Below, one piece after another: positions 33,861 to 43,327 of a stretch of DNA of 64,000 bases. Made by a program: the position numbers and the translations under genes. Below the pieces are notes generated by a model. The model saw only the letters and a list, made by a program, of their open reading frames with translations. It made no database searches and was not told where the DNA came from. The DNA is from JAKASV01 sp963754845 (GTDB lineage Bacteria > Babelota > Babeliae > Babelales > Vermiphilaceae). Every line of letters begins with the position of its first letter. Position 1 is the stretch's first letter. The stretch lies in NCBI GenBank assembly GCA_963754845.1, contig CAVWHE010000004.1, forward strand, positions 153,673 through 217,672, in the 5' to 3' direction.

Positions 33861-35198
33861 CGTTGCAGCGAGATTCTTCAGAAGTCTGCGATTGAAGATC
33901 CACAAAATAGTGCAATACGTCGCACTTGAAAGAACCATCGCCACCAAACATCCTGACAGGCCCCAGCGCGGGATGAGAACTCTATTGAACGTTGCATTAA
34001 TGAGTACGGCAAGCGCGAGGGAAATCGTAAACGCACGTGTCTGGCGGTAAAATTGCGCAAGCGTTGAAACAAAAATGGCACCGACAAGGAATGTGTACGA
34101 AACAAGCACGCCGACGATGCAGTCGATCGAGGCGCCGTAGCGCGCAGGAACAATGAGGTAAAGGAGAGGTTTGCCAAGCAACGACCCAAAAGTTATGCAT
34201 ACAAGTGAACCGGCAAGGACGAGGGCCATGAGTGCGTGGTGTGAACGTTCGACGTCGCGCATCGATTCCTGCCCCTTGTGTCGCGCATATGCAGCCATAA
34301 TCGAAGGAATATAGGAGCCTTGAAGGGCGTGGAACATGAGCGCGTATACAAGCTGGCCGCCGGCGTCGGCAACGGCGTATATACCGGCAGCAGCAAGGCC
34401 TGCATAGCGGGCGAGCATCCATCGATTAACAAAGGCAAGAATCCACCCAACAAGCATGGTCGGCATGAGAGGAACACCCAAGCGAGCATACGATGGCACA
34501 TGTGACAATACGTCACGCACATCAAACTGCTCGTAATAGCCCTTGGCGACATAAAAACGTGCTCCAACGGCACATACGAACGCGACCATGAAAGCCTGAA
34601 CCCACACGATGGTACCGACGTCGCAGCCGCACAATCCCACAAGAAAAATATTAAAGAGCGCAGTTGAAATGGCTATGCCAACGTGAAGTGCTGCCACGTA
34701 CGGCACCTGTTCATGGTACTGAAGAATTTGGTAGACGATGTCCTTAACAAATGAGAGCACACAGACAACAAGCACGGCATATACGAGCGGCCGTGAATGG
34801 GGGGGAAAAAAAAGGGCGGCGCCAATAACATCGGGGCACGCGATGACACAGACGACGACGGGGATGCAGACGAGCGCATACGCGCCAAGGACAGTATTGA
34901 TGACGATGCCGCGCTGCCGATCGGCAACGTGAAAATATTCGCACACAAGAACTTGAGGAAGACCGATGCCCATGATGGCAACGGCCGTGCTGGTAAAACT
35001 ATGAATGAGTGAAATAAGACCGTAGTCGCGCGTCGAAAGAAGAACCATCATGACGGGTGCCGCAATCATCGAAACAAGGCCCATGAGGAATCTGCCGCCA
35101 GCGTACATAAAAAAGTGTGCCACGAGTTTCGGCGAAAGCCGTTCACACGCGGCAGCGTAGATTTGGTGCGCAATGTTCACGATCATCGACACAGCCAC
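33849..35198 (-). CDS. Polysaccharide (Wzx/MATE-type) flippase
   Basis: A 449-residue membrane protein with about 12 hydrophobic segments. It shows the pattern of the oligosaccharide flippase family: an N-terminal FFMYAGGRFLMGLVSMIAAP, STRDYGLISLIHSF (the D/E-x-G motif after helix 1), LGVPLMPTMLVGWILAFVNRW near the middle, and ARYAGLAAAGIYAVA. Such proteins flip lipid-linked oligosaccharides across the inner membrane. GTG 35198 lies 12 bases after the glyA stop on the same strand, so the two are co-transcribed; ATG 35186 is an alternative start. The 3' end overlaps the gene at 32799–33860. Confidence 0.85.
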   Translation of the reverse strand: MAVSMIVNIAHQIYAAACERLSPKLVAHFFMYAGGRFLMGLVSMIAAPVMMVLLSTRDYGLISLIHSFTSTAVAIMGIGLPQVLVCEYFHVADRQRGIVINTVLGAYALVCIPVVVCVIACPDVIGAALFFPPHSRPLVYAVLVVCVLSFVKDIVYQILQYHEQVPYVAALHVGIAISTALFNIFLVGLCGCDVGTIVWVQAFMVAFVCAVGARFYVAKGYYEQFDVRDVLSHVPSYARLGVPLMPTMLVGWILAFVNRWMLARYAGLAAAGIYAVADAGGQLVYALMFHALQGSYIPSIMAAYARHKGQESMRDVERSHHALMALVLAGSLVCITFGSLLGKPLLYLIVPARYGASIDCIVGVLVSYTFLVGAIFVSTLAQFYRQTRAFTISLALAVLINATFNRVLIPRWGLSGCLVAMVLSSATYCTILWIFNRRLLKNLAATLRL

Positions 35199-35210
35199 AA
35201 ATATGCAATC

Positions 35211-36443
35211 TCAGTCGGCAAGGGGGAATTTAAAGGCGAGGGCCTCGACATTATTTCTGATTGTCTGAAGATGGTGGCGGTTATTTCTGTGCCTCAGAAT
35301 TTCGTCAACGAGGTAAGCGAGGGCAACAGCCTCCGTCTCGCGCATGCCGCGCGCTGTCATGGCGGCCGTACCAAAACGTATGCCACTGCCGACAGTAGGT
35401 TTTTGCGCATCGTACGGTATACAACTGCGACTCGCCGTGATCCCGCCCTCTTCAAGTGCTTCCTCGGCCTCTTTACCCGTTACCTTATGATCTCTGAGGT
35501 CGACGATGACCATATGGTTGTCGGTGCCTCCTGAAATGACGCGATAGCCACGCTCACCGAGGGCACAGGCCAAAGCTTGAGCATTGCAGAGTGTTTGTCG
35601 CTGGTACTCGGCAAATTCTGGCTGAAGAGCGTTGGCAAAACAGAAGGCCTTGGCAGCAATGACATTCATAAAGGGCCCTCCCTGGATGCCGGGCATGACT
35701 GCCTTATCGAGAGCCCGTGCGTGCTTGCTCGTGCACATAACAAAGCCACCGCGCGGCCCGCGAAGTGTCTTATGCGTCGTTGCCGAAACGAAGTCGCATG
35801 AAGCAACGGGGCTCGGGTGAAGGCCACAGGCGACAAAGCCGGCAACATGAGCTATATCGGCAAGCACGAGGGCGCCGACTGAATGAGCGATGTCAGCAAA
35901 CTTTTCAAAATGTATGGTACGCGAATATGCCGAAGCGCCAGCTATAATCATCGCCGGCCGAACACGGTGTGCTTGCTCGGCAACAGCCGCATAGTCGATC
36001 ATCTCGGTGTTTTTATCGACGCCATAGGAAACATTTTTGTATAAAAGCCCGGAAAAATTGAGTTCGTACCCGTGCGTCAAATGACCCCCGGCAACAAGAT
36101 CCATACCCATAATAACGTCACCCGGCTTGAGGGCGGCCATAAACACGGCCATATTTGCTTGCGATCCTCCATGGGGCTGAACATTGACATGATGGGCACC
36201 AAAAAGTTCCTTGCATCGGTCAATTGCGCGGCGCTCAACGTCATCGACGACCGAACAACCGGCATAAAAACGCCGCCCAGGAACCCCCTCTGCGTATTTG
36301 TTCATGAGCACCGAACCGACGAGGTCTCTCACGGCCTTGGGAGCATAGTTTTCCGACGCAACAAGACTCACTTCACTACTTTGTCTTTGGCGCTCCCGTT
36401 CAACAAGGGCCACAACCTCAGCATCAACGAACGTCTCCGCCAT
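35211..36443 (-). CDS. glyA: Serine hydroxymethyltransferase
   Basis: A 410-residue PLP enzyme that converts serine and tetrahydrofolate to glycine and methylenetetrahydrofolate, the main one-carbon source. ATG 36443 matches the usual start of the family; the frame runs open to 36515. Conserved blocks: SLVASENYAPKAV, NKYAEGVPGRRFYAGC, NVQPHGGSQANMAVF, ADIAHVAGFVACGLHP and the PLP-binding Lys 225 in SATTHKTLRGPRGG, then MPGIQGGPFMNVIAAKA. Length and motifs are normal, so it should be active. It is followed by the flippase gene. Confidence 0.96.
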   Translation of the reverse strand: MAETFVDAEVVALVERERQRQSSEVSLVASENYAPKAVRDLVGSVLMNKYAEGVPGRRFYAGCSVVDDVERRAIDRCKELFGAHHVNVQPHGGSQANMAVFMAALKPGDVIMGMDLVAGGHLTHGYELNFSGLLYKNVSYGVDKNTEMIDYAAVAEQAHRVRPAMIIAGASAYSRTIHFEKFADIAHSVGALVLADIAHVAGFVACGLHPSPVASCDFVSATTHKTLRGPRGGFVMCTSKHARALDKAVMPGIQGGPFMNVIAAKAFCFANALQPEFAEYQRQTLCNAQALACALGERGYRVISGGTDNHMVIVDLRDHKVTGKEAEEALEEGGITASRSCIPYDAQKPTVGSGIRFGTAAMTARGMRETEAVALAYLVDEILRHRNNRHHLQTIRNNVEALAFKFPLAD

Positions 36444-36650
36444 CGTCACCGTTACACTCCGTTCTATAACCCGAAAGCACGTACCATGACCAGTGTACGT
36501 TACCACGCCGTTCAAGTCTATAGGGGGCGCACATACCCCACCCCGTCAACACCGCGCCTTTGCTCGCACGACGTCGTGTTTTCGATCAAACGACGGGATG
36601 TGGTGGCCTGAGTCGACCGAATCATGCCCCTCTGTGAGGAATATTATCTA

Positions 36651-39416
36651 TCACTTTGGGGTGACAGCACCGCCGTCAAAGGAGCGGCCACTACCATTAA
36701 CGCCGGCTTTATCGGTGTCTATGACAAATGCTGGATTCAGAATGTCTAGCTCACCACCATCGTCATAGGACCATGGCGTATGCTCCGTAGTAGCGAAATT
36801 CCCCGGAGTGTACGTTGTGCCGGCATGCGTGGATGGCTGCTCCTCCTCTGACACTTCTCTCAAGGAGTGACCACCACCATTAACGCCGGTTTCATTGGCG
36901 TCTAAGACAAATGCTGGATTCAGAAGGCCTGACTCTTCGCCATCGTCGCTCCTTTGATTCATGCGTGGCATTTGTAGTGGCACGCTAACGTGGTCTTGGC
37001 GATCACGTAAAGGAGAAGTGTGTCGGGCGAAATCCTCCGAGGCTCTCGATACACTTTGCGTGGTAGAAGGCATTACGTAATCCGAGGGTGCCGTCACTGG
37101 GTCCATGGAATCTCTGGCCAGGCTCGTGTAACCCACATGCGCATTGCCCGGCAATTGTCTGCATGCCATCGACTGTCCGTTAATGTCGACCGAGCACGGC
37201 TGCAAAGGTCTTGCAGGGGCGTTGACATACGGAGTCCGAGTTTGGGCTGAAGCGCACGGGGCCACCCTGGGAGTCGACTGAGCTACGAAGGATTCGTTGC
37301 GACTTATGCCCAATGGCCTGCGAGTAACTAATGAAGGAGGGGTTGTTGGCGTTGCAGAAGGACCGCCGGCTGTGGTGACATCATCGGTGGCTCTAGACAC
37401 TGATATGCCACCACCCATGATCCCCTTCTTGCTAGAATCACATTCCCTCATGTGGCTAAAGGCAAGACTAGCGATCTCCGTACAATAATGGCACATTGGA
37501 CATTCAAAGGGTTTTTCGCCGGTATGTATACGACATATGTGCTCTAGCATCATCCGCAGGGTTTGCGCCTTGTAATGGCAACTTGAACACGTAACGTCTC
37601 CATTGGCACACATCAACGACCCTTCCAGAAAGTCTTTGTAGGCCCGCGTTGATTTATACGCGCCTAATCGAGCGATCCTTCCCTTCGGGAGTTCAGAAAC
37701 TTTCGAGAGTGCAGAAACTTTATACCAAATATTTACTGGCGCTGGTCTGGCAGGACGATTGACCGTGGCGTCGACATTGCGACCAGCTTCTTGGTTGGGT
37801 ATACCAGGTGAAACAACTCCAACAGCTGACGCGTGAGGATTCGATATGCCGCTTTGCGCGTAACGATTGGAGGGCGACTCAGTGGCGCCCTCGGAAGAAT
37901 CGGCCGTTGCTGCACGAGCAACACACGATTCTTGGCCTACACCATGGTTGACCTTTGCCTGAGAACAGCCCCGTTTTTTGTGAACAGTCATGACATGTGT
38001 GAAGCACGATCTGAAATCACAGAAATTACACTTTAAAGGTTTTTCGTACGTGTGTTGCGCACAAATATGGACTACAAGCTCTCGCAAGGATCTCTTATTA
38101 CACCCACAATAACTGCATATGTAAGGCTCGCCATTCCTTCGCGATGCAATAATTTTCATACAATCTTGGTAGGCACGCGTCGACATGAAACTATCACACT
38201 GAGGCAACATACATCCGAGGGTGCTGGCACTACCGGTGGTCATGCCGATTGAGGAAAATTCACCGTTGCCATAGCAACCGGCTGCCACGGTGTGTCCCAT
38301 GCTTGATTGCCAAAAGTCATCGGTCGAAGCGCCATTATCTTTGGTGGTACGCCCGACGTCGTCGGATCCCTCGTCCGCATCAGAGTCGATCACAATAACA
38401 GAGGCGCCTCCTCTTTCGCGATCGTCCTGATCTTTATTACCCCCCACGCCATCGTGATCCGCGGTATCTCCGACAATCGCCGGCATGGCAGGAACGGTGG
38501 AATCACGAGTTTCACGGGCACACTCATCAGTACGTGTCGCCATACGTGATGAAGCAGTGTCACTCGCATCGCAGTTCCCATCGCGCGCCGTAATTGTATC
38601 ACCTCCGGCAACCTCACGGGTTGGTGGGCACGCACTGGCGCCTTCGCTTCCATGGTTGTGGTTGCGGGCATGAAGAACAGCGGCTACGTAGGTGTTGGTC
38701 CGAAAGTGGCATCGCATGCACTCAAACGGGTATCCACGAGCTGTTTTCCGGCCACATACGTGCGGCACAAGAGGAAGCCCGCGAGAGTAGAGGATAGTGC
38801 AGCCACATCCGAGACACCTGCAAAGCCAATCGCCACGTGCTATCAAGACCAGATCATTGTCCTGAACCTCCCGGCTGGTGCGCGCCTCACATGAGCTGTC
38901 CTGACCTTCGCGCCACGATGTCGTTTCAAGAGTGCCAACGATGGTGCCATCAACGATGGTGCCATCATTGTAACGCTTTCGCGCACCGATTTGCTGAGAT
39001 GATGGAACATTCGGTGTATCCACCGCATTATGCTGTTGAGGAGGAACGAACAGAGCAGGATCAGTGGCACCCTCTGCCGAGCTTGTGTTCGCACCGCCGT
39101 CGGCACCCCCACCCACGCCTACATCACCGTCAGTAGAGGCAGCGCAGGCTGGCGACTCGTCGGCTGAGTTGTCAGAATTGCCATCGTATTCGAGACCCGG
39201 AAGTGGTGAAACTGCAGGCATATCTGGTAGAGCCCCAAAAGTATCGAATATGGCGGAGAGCTCTGAATCTGCGCCTACCGACAAGGCATCGTCGGCTCGT
39301 ACCGCCTTAGTCCCCATGACCGAGGTTGATTGCTGGGCGGCACTGTCCATCGCACACATCGCAGTTGGCAGCGCTATAAGGGCCGTCATGAGCAATCCCC
39401 AGAAGATATTTTTCAT
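36651..39416 (-). CDS. Secreted protein with five eukaryote-like C2H2/C2HC zinc fingers
   Basis: A 921-residue protein. ATG 39416 (GGAG upstream) begins a signal peptide (NIFWGLLMTALIALPTAMCA). Five zinc fingers stand in a low-complexity, acidic background: C-x2-C-x12-H-x3-H at about 233–253 (FECMRCHF), C-x2-C-x12-H-x4-H at 434–455 (ICSYCGCN) and 610–631 (TCSSCHYK), and C-x2-C-x12-H-x3/4-C at 463–484 (KCNFCDF) and 639–659 (FECPMCHY). The 434–484 and 610–659 pairs are an internal duplication with STRAY(Q/K)D before each. The linker HTGEKPF is the classical one of eukaryotic DNA-binding fingers. The C-terminus repeats LNPAFV(L/I)D twice. A secreted protein able to bind host DNA or RNA is a reasonable inference. 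Confidence 0.82.
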   Translation of the reverse strand: MKNIFWGLLMTALIALPTAMCAMDSAAQQSTSVMGTKAVRADDALSVGADSELSAIFDTFGALPDMPAVSPLPGLEYDGNSDNSADESPACAASTDGDVGVGGGADGGANTSSAEGATDPALFVPPQQHNAVDTPNVPSSQQIGARKRYNDGTIVDGTIVGTLETTSWREGQDSSCEARTSREVQDNDLVLIARGDWLCRCLGCGCTILYSRGLPLVPHVCGRKTARGYPFECMRCHFRTNTYVAAVLHARNHNHGSEGASACPPTREVAGGDTITARDGNCDASDTASSRMATRTDECARETRDSTVPAMPAIVGDTADHDGVGGNKDQDDRERGGASVIVIDSDADEGSDDVGRTTKDNGASTDDFWQSSMGHTVAAGCYGNGEFSSIGMTTGSASTLGCMLPQCDSFMSTRAYQDCMKIIASRRNGEPYICSYCGCNKRSLRELVVHICAQHTYEKPLKCNFCDFRSCFTHVMTVHKKRGCSQAKVNHGVGQESCVARAATADSSEGATESPSNRYAQSGISNPHASAVGVVSPGIPNQEAGRNVDATVNRPARPAPVNIWYKVSALSKVSELPKGRIARLGAYKSTRAYKDFLEGSLMCANGDVTCSSCHYKAQTLRMMLEHICRIHTGEKPFECPMCHYCTEIASLAFSHMRECDSSKKGIMGGGISVSRATDDVTTAGGPSATPTTPPSLVTRRPLGISRNESFVAQSTPRVAPCASAQTRTPYVNAPARPLQPCSVDINGQSMACRQLPGNAHVGYTSLARDSMDPVTAPSDYVMPSTTQSVSRASEDFARHTSPLRDRQDHVSVPLQMPRMNQRSDDGEESGLLNPAFVLDANETGVNGGGHSLREVSEEEQPSTHAGTTYTPGNFATTEHTPWSYDDGGELDILNPAFVIDTDKAGVNGSGRSFDGGAVTPK

Positions 39417-39473
39417 AAGTAATCGTCTCCATTGCGTAACTATTAACGCGAGCTCAATAGGTCTTAACATCAT

Positions 39474-39990
39474 ATTATCGTAGAAATTTGTTTGTTTTTC
39501 CTCTTAAAACAATACAGGCTCATTTTCGCGGAAGAAGGAGGCTGCGATAGTCGCAAAAAAATTTGTGGGCAAACCAACAACAGACCTACAGTGAGTTTTT
39601 TCCACCAGGAACTTATTCTGAGGAAATGCGAAGGTTTCTGCATGCCGTTGTTTAAGAGTTGAATCGATAAACGAAATAGTACACTGTCGTAATGGTACAC
39701 TTTTTACAAAATACAGCAAGCGTGTTATTACTGAACAAAGTTTTAAAAACTTTCAACTTTGCATTGTATGGAGATACTCTCGTAGCTAATCAAGGGCACA
39801 AGCAAGCATCAAGCGCAACTCTCGTGACTCTCTACCACCACACCGGCATGGGCCAAGCACAACGCGAGCCGGACGGCTCAACCTTTCCATGATCTCTCGC
39901 CACCAAGAACGCATTCAAAAAAGAAAGTTGAAATCGCGTGAAAAAACAATATCATATGTCTGTATTTGTTTGGAAATTTTTGAAATGTGT
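39474..39990. other. Intergenic region without recognised gene
   Basis: About 0.5 kb between the zinc-finger gene and the tRNA cluster. Frames of about 70 codons exist on the minus strand (39470–39719), but they have no ribosome site and resemble no family. The tRNA promoter must lie in the right half, but I see no unambiguous pair of hexamers. Confidence 0.4.
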
Positions 39991-40075
39991 GGCGAGATTC
40001 CCGAGCGGCCAAAGGGGGCGGACTGTAAATCCGTTGTCTCAGACTTCGAAGGTTCGAATCCTTCTCTCGCCACCA
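39991..40075 (+). tRNA. tRNA-Tyr (GTA), CCA encoded
   Basis: Acceptor GGCGAGA pairs with TCTCGCC; anticodon loop contains GTA; the long variable arm is typical of class II tRNA-Tyr; T loop TTCGAAT; the 3' CCA is in the gene. First of the cluster Tyr–Gly–Thr–Thr. Confidence 0.97.
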
Positions 40076-40088
40076 GAATGATGGTGAT

Positions 40089-40165
40089 GCGGGAATAGCT
40101 CAATTGGCTAGAGCGGCAGCCTTCCAAGCTGCAGGTTGCGGGTTCGAGACCCGTTTCCCGCTCCA
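40089..40165 (+). tRNA. tRNA-Gly (TCC), CCA encoded
   Basis: Acceptor GCGGGAA/TTCCCGC, D arm GCTC/GAGC, anticodon stem GCAGC/GCTGC around CTTCCAA (anticodon TCC), T loop TTCGAGA, encoded CCA. Confidence 0.97.
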
Positions 40166-40180
40166 GAAAGTATGAAGTAT

Positions 40181-40256
40181 GCTGGCGTAGCTCAGTTGGT
40201 AGAGCAGCTGATTTGTAATCAGCAGGTCACTGGTTCGAGTCCAGTCGCCAGCTCCA
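40181..40256 (+). tRNA. tRNA-Thr (TGT), CCA encoded
   Basis: Acceptor GCTGGCG/CGCCAGC, anticodon stem GCTGA/TCAGC around TTTGTAA (anticodon TGT), T arm ACTGG/CCAGT, encoded CCA. All stems pair. Confidence 0.97.
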
Positions 40257-40346
40257 ATATATTAGACAATATGCTGATTTGACAACAAAAAGTTGTTTTT
40301 TTTGATTTTTTATTTATTCTATTATAGATCAAGGATTAGGTTTGAA

Positions 40347-40422
40347 GCCCACGTAGCTCAGTTGGTAGAGCACTTCCTTGGTAAGGGAGAGGTCACCGGT
40401 TCAATCCCGGTCGCGGGCTCCA
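40347..40422 (+). tRNA. tRNA-Thr (GGT), CCA encoded
   Basis: Anticodon loop TTGGTAA gives anticodon GGT. D and T arms pair. The acceptor GCCCACG against CGCGGGC has one A–C mismatch at the fifth pair, a likely base error since this begins the indel-rich segment. Confidence 0.93.
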
Positions 40423-40467
40423 GGAATTTATCGGTTTGACAGTTATGGTAACGTGTTGTAGGATGCC

Positions 40468-40635
40468 ATGGCAAAAAATAGAGTTACAACGCATCTTATC
40501 ATGTGAGACATTGCAAAGAACGAAACTATTCGCAGGTTGTTTCAAAAAAGCGAAAAGTTGGATCGCTTGACTTTGAAAAAGTATTGTTCTCGCTGCCGCA
40601 TGCATACGATCACACAAAGAAACAAAGTAGAGTAG
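40468..40635 (+). CDS. rpmG: Ribosomal protein L33 (frameshifted in this sequence)
   Basis: Starts MAKNRVTTHLI at ATG 40468 and ends LTLKKYCSRCRMHTITQRN at TAG 40633–40635. Reading across frames gives a complete L33 of about 54 residues, with the Cys pairs CETC and CSRC that bind zinc. Three single extra bases explain the breaks: in ATCATGTG, in ACATTGC and in an A6 run. L33 sits on the large ribosomal subunit near the E site. The rpmG–trnW–secE–nusG order is widely conserved in bacteria. I take the breaks as sequence errors. Confidence 0.8.
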
Positions 40636-40641
40636 TATGAT

Positions 40642-40718
40642 AGGCCAGTAGCTCGAATTGGTAGAGCGGCAGACTCCAAAACTGCGGGTTGGGGGTTCGA
40701 ATCCCTCCTGGCCTGCCA
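40642..40718 (+). tRNA. tRNA-Trp (CCA), CCA encoded
   Basis: Acceptor AGGCCAG/CTGGCCT; anticodon loop CTCCAAA (anticodon CCA). The D loop is one base longer than usual (GAATTGGTA), and the last anticodon-stem pair is A–A. Both may be errors, as the flanking genes carry indels. Position between rpmG and secE is the standard one. Confidence 0.92.
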
Positions 40719-40793
40719 GAAAAGGCGTCGAGCTTGTATGTTGAAATGGCAAGATAGAGGGTTGTCTAATAGCGTGAATAAGTGGATAAACAG

Positions 40794-40962
40794 ATGAATA
40801 TAATAGCAAGTACCAAGCAGTTTTTGCATGAAGTACGGGTTGAACTGTCAAAGGTTATTTGGCCTAGATCGGGATGAGTTTATCGGTTCGACGATTGTTG
40901 TTTTATTTTTAGTTGCCGTTTTTGCAATTTATCTAGGCGTCCTTGATGCATGCTTTCTGTAA
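40794..40962 (+). CDS. secE: SecE preprotein translocase subunit (frameshifted)
   Basis: Begins MNIIASTKQFLHEVRVELSK at ATG 40794, then VIWP, and after a one-base shift continues RDEFIGSTIVVLFLVAVFAI to a stop at 40960–40962. The joined product of about 55 residues is a normal short SecE: an amphipathic helix with the V-x-WP motif and one membrane helix. It stabilises SecY in the translocon. The single extra base lies between 40867 and 40873 (near GATCGGGATG). Confidence 0.85.
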
Positions 40963-41014
40963 TTATTCGATATATCTTTAAAATTGCTATTTAAGGGTGT
41001 GGCAGGAATGATCA

Positions 41015-41535
41015 ATGAAACGCTGGTATGTTATCCAAGTGTATGCTGGTTACGAAGAGCCCATCAAAAAAGATCTTATGCGGCGTATCGAAGAGACAGT
41101 CGTTCAGGAATTGTTCGGTGAAATTTTGATTCCTTCGGTTAAGCTAAAGCAGTTTTTTGCTGTTGAGGAAGAGCAGGATGAGCAGCTTTTTCCCGGTTAT
41201 ATGCTCATTGAAATGGAGATTGACTCCTGAAACTGTAGCGGTGTGTCTTGTCAAATCCGCGCGTCTTTAAATTTTTAGGTGGCAGAGAGCCCGTTCCTCT
41301 CACTAAAAAAGAGATTGATCGTGTTCTTGCTCAGGTTAAGGGCGAAGTTGCGGTTGCAGCCAAAAAGAGTGAGTTAGTTGTTGGTGGCGAAGTCACTATT
41401 AAAGAAGGTCCATTTGAGGGTTTTGTTGGTGTTGTCGACAAAATTGATGAAGAAAATGAAAAACTTACCGTTATGGTAAGTATTTTTGGCAGAATGACTC
41501 CCGTTGAATTGAGTTTTAATCAAGTTAAACAATGA
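41015..41535 (+). CDS. nusG: Transcription antitermination factor NusG (frameshifted)
   Basis: The N-terminal NGN domain (MKRWYVIQVYAGYEEPIKKD, LFPGYMLIEMEI) runs from ATG 41015 to about 41222. After two one-base shifts (GAGATTGAC, TGTCTTGTC) the frame resumes SNPRVFKFLGG and the KOW domain (GGEVTIKEGPFEGFVGVVDK) to the stop at 41535. Joined length of about 173 residues is normal. NusG couples RNA polymerase to Rho and to ribosomal S10. It precedes rplK as usual. Confidence 0.9.
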
Positions 41536-41550
41536 TCAGGTGGTTTTACC

Positions 41551-41978
41551 ATGGCAAAAGTAGTCAAAGACGCATATTAAGCTACAGATTCCTGGTGGCG
41601 CTGCAACGCCAGCTCCTCCTGTTGGTTCGTCGTTGGGCCAGCACGGTGTTAATATCATGGAATTTTGTAAGCAGTTTAATGCTGAAACGGCTGATCGGCG
41701 TGGCGAAACGGTTCCTGTCATAATTACCGTTTATGAAGACAGAATCATTTGATTTCATTGTAAAAACTCCGCCGGTGACTGAGTTAATTAAGAAAAAAAT
41801 AAAAATTGACAAAGGTTCTTCAAGACCGCACGAGCAAAAAGTTGGCAAGATTTCGTGGCGTGATATTGAAGAAATTGCTAAGGTCAAGCTTCCTGACCTG
41901 AATGCTTTTGATATAGAGCAGGCAAAAAAAATAGTGGCCGGTAGTGCCAGAAGTATGGGTGTTGATGTAGTTGACTAA
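41551..41978 (+). CDS. rplK: Ribosomal protein L11 (frameshifted)
   Basis: MAKVVK at ATG 41551, then across a shift IKLQIPGGAATPAPPVGSSL and HGVNIMEFCKQFNA, then across another SFDFIVKTPPVTELIKK and the C-terminal RNA-binding domain to 41978. The breaks are explained by one extra A in AAAGACG and one extra A in AGAATCA. The joined protein of about 141 residues is a standard L11, part of the GTPase centre of the 50S subunit. Confidence 0.9.
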
Positions 41979-42003
41979 GTTGAGGTTATTGGGAACAAGT
42001 ACG

Positions 42004-42707
42004 ATGTCTAAGCATGGAAAAAAATACGAAAAAGCCCGTCAACAAGTTCCGCAAGGCCAAAGGTCGTTTCTGCAAAGGAAGCGTTTGGCTAAGATGAAGG
42101 AGATTAGCGTACGCTAAATTTGATGAAACGGTTGATGTCGATGTCAATGTTGGTATTGATCCGTCAAAAGGTGAGCAGGTTGTCCGTGGTTCTCTCGTTT
42201 TGCCTCATGGTCGTGGCAAGACAAGTTAAGGTTCTTGTTTTTGCAAAAGGTGAATATGCTGATCAAGCAAAAAAAGCCGGTGCTGATTATGTTGGTGCCG
42301 AAGATCTTGTTGAAAAGATTAATGGCGGTTGGATGGATTTTAATTTTGCTGTTGCAACGCCAGATCTTATGGGGCTTGTTGGTAAATTGGCAAAAATTCT
42401 TGGTCCACGAGGTCTTATTCCAAACAAAAAATTAGGTACGGTTACTTTTGATGTTGCCAGTGTAGTGGCTGATTTAAAACGTGGTCAGTTATTTTTTAAG
42501 AATGACAAGAATGGTATAGTGCACTTTTCAATAGGCAAAGTTTCCTTTGATGAGAATAAGCTTTATGACAATCTTGTTGCATTTATCAAGAGTTTGTCAT
42601 GCTGCAAAGCCGCTTCATCAAAGGGAAAGTTTCTTAAAAAAGTCACGGTTTCTTCAACGATGGGTCCTGGCTTTGCCATAAGTCCGGATGAAATTTTACA
42701 GGCTTAA
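42004..42707 (+). CDS. rplA: Ribosomal protein L1 (frameshifted)
   Basis: Begins MSKHGKKYEKARQQV at 42004. Within the next 100 bases four extra bases, each doubling a neighbouring base (CAAGGCC, CCAAAGG, TTTGGCT, ATGAAGGAG), hide the sequence KVVSAKEAF, KMKRLAYAKFDETVDVDVNVG. A fifth near 42222 (ACAAGTTAAG) hides KTVKVLVFAKGEYADQAKKA. The remainder, with GPRGLIPNKKLGTVT, runs to 42707. Joined length of about 232 residues is normal. L1 forms the mobile L1 stalk and often represses its own operon. Confidence 0.9.
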
Positions 42708-42719
42708 TGAGGTGGAGTC

Positions 42720-43240
42720 ATGAATCGACAAGAAAAAGAAACCGTTGTTGCAGATCTGCAAAGAAAATTTTGCACAGTAGTATCGGGCTTATTTTTGGTC
42801 GGTTATCGTGGTATGACAGTTGCTCAGTTGCAACGTTTGCGGAAAATGGTTCGCCAAAATCAGGGGCATCTTAAGGTTGCCAAAGTTCGTTTGGTCAAAC
42901 GAGCAATTGAAGGTTTGCCTGGCAGTGAAGAACTTGCCCCTTTTTAAAAGAACAAGTAGCTATTGTTTTTGCCGAAAAAGAGTCACCGGCGATTGCAAAG
43001 GTAATTTATGATTTTTCAAAAGAGAATGAGGCACTTAAAGATTGTTGCTGGATATATTGATGCTGCAGGTGTATGCCTGCTGACGCGGTTGATCGTATTG
43101 CTCATTGCCTTCACGAGAGGTTTTCTTGCACAGCTGTGTGGTACACTTAAAGCGCCTATGTCTCGTCTTGCTGGCAGTGCTTCAGGTAACTGCAAACCAA
43201 GCTTGTCATCGTGTTGGAACAGATTGCAGGCACAAAGTAA
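42720..43240 (+). CDS. rplJ: Ribosomal protein L10 (frameshifted)
   Basis: The N-terminus MNRQEKETVVADLQRKF and GLFLVGYRGMTVAQLQRLRK runs to about 42947, where a T-run one base short breaks the frame (APF then LKEQVAIVFAEKESPA). Further shifts follow before KIVAGYIDAA and LAQLCGTLKAPMSRLAG. The end LVIVLEQIAGTK and stop TAA 43238–43240 give the expected L10 length of about 172 residues. L10 holds the L7/L12 stalk. Confidence 0.88.
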
Positions 43241-43327
43241 TAACTAAAGTTTATGTTGAACTTATATTGTGTTGTTGAATGAGACTGTTATTTGTTTTAA
43301 TATAATTCGTATTTGTGTGGAGAATGT

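Noticed and set aside
39915..40127. Minus-strand frame containing GFEPSKSETTDLQSAPFGRSG-like sequence
   Set aside because: This is the well-known spurious translation of the antisense of tRNA-Tyr.
40393..40851. Minus-strand 152-codon frame with GFEPPTRSFGVCRSTNSSY
   Set aside because: It is antisense to tRNA-Trp and rpmG; the same kind of artefact.
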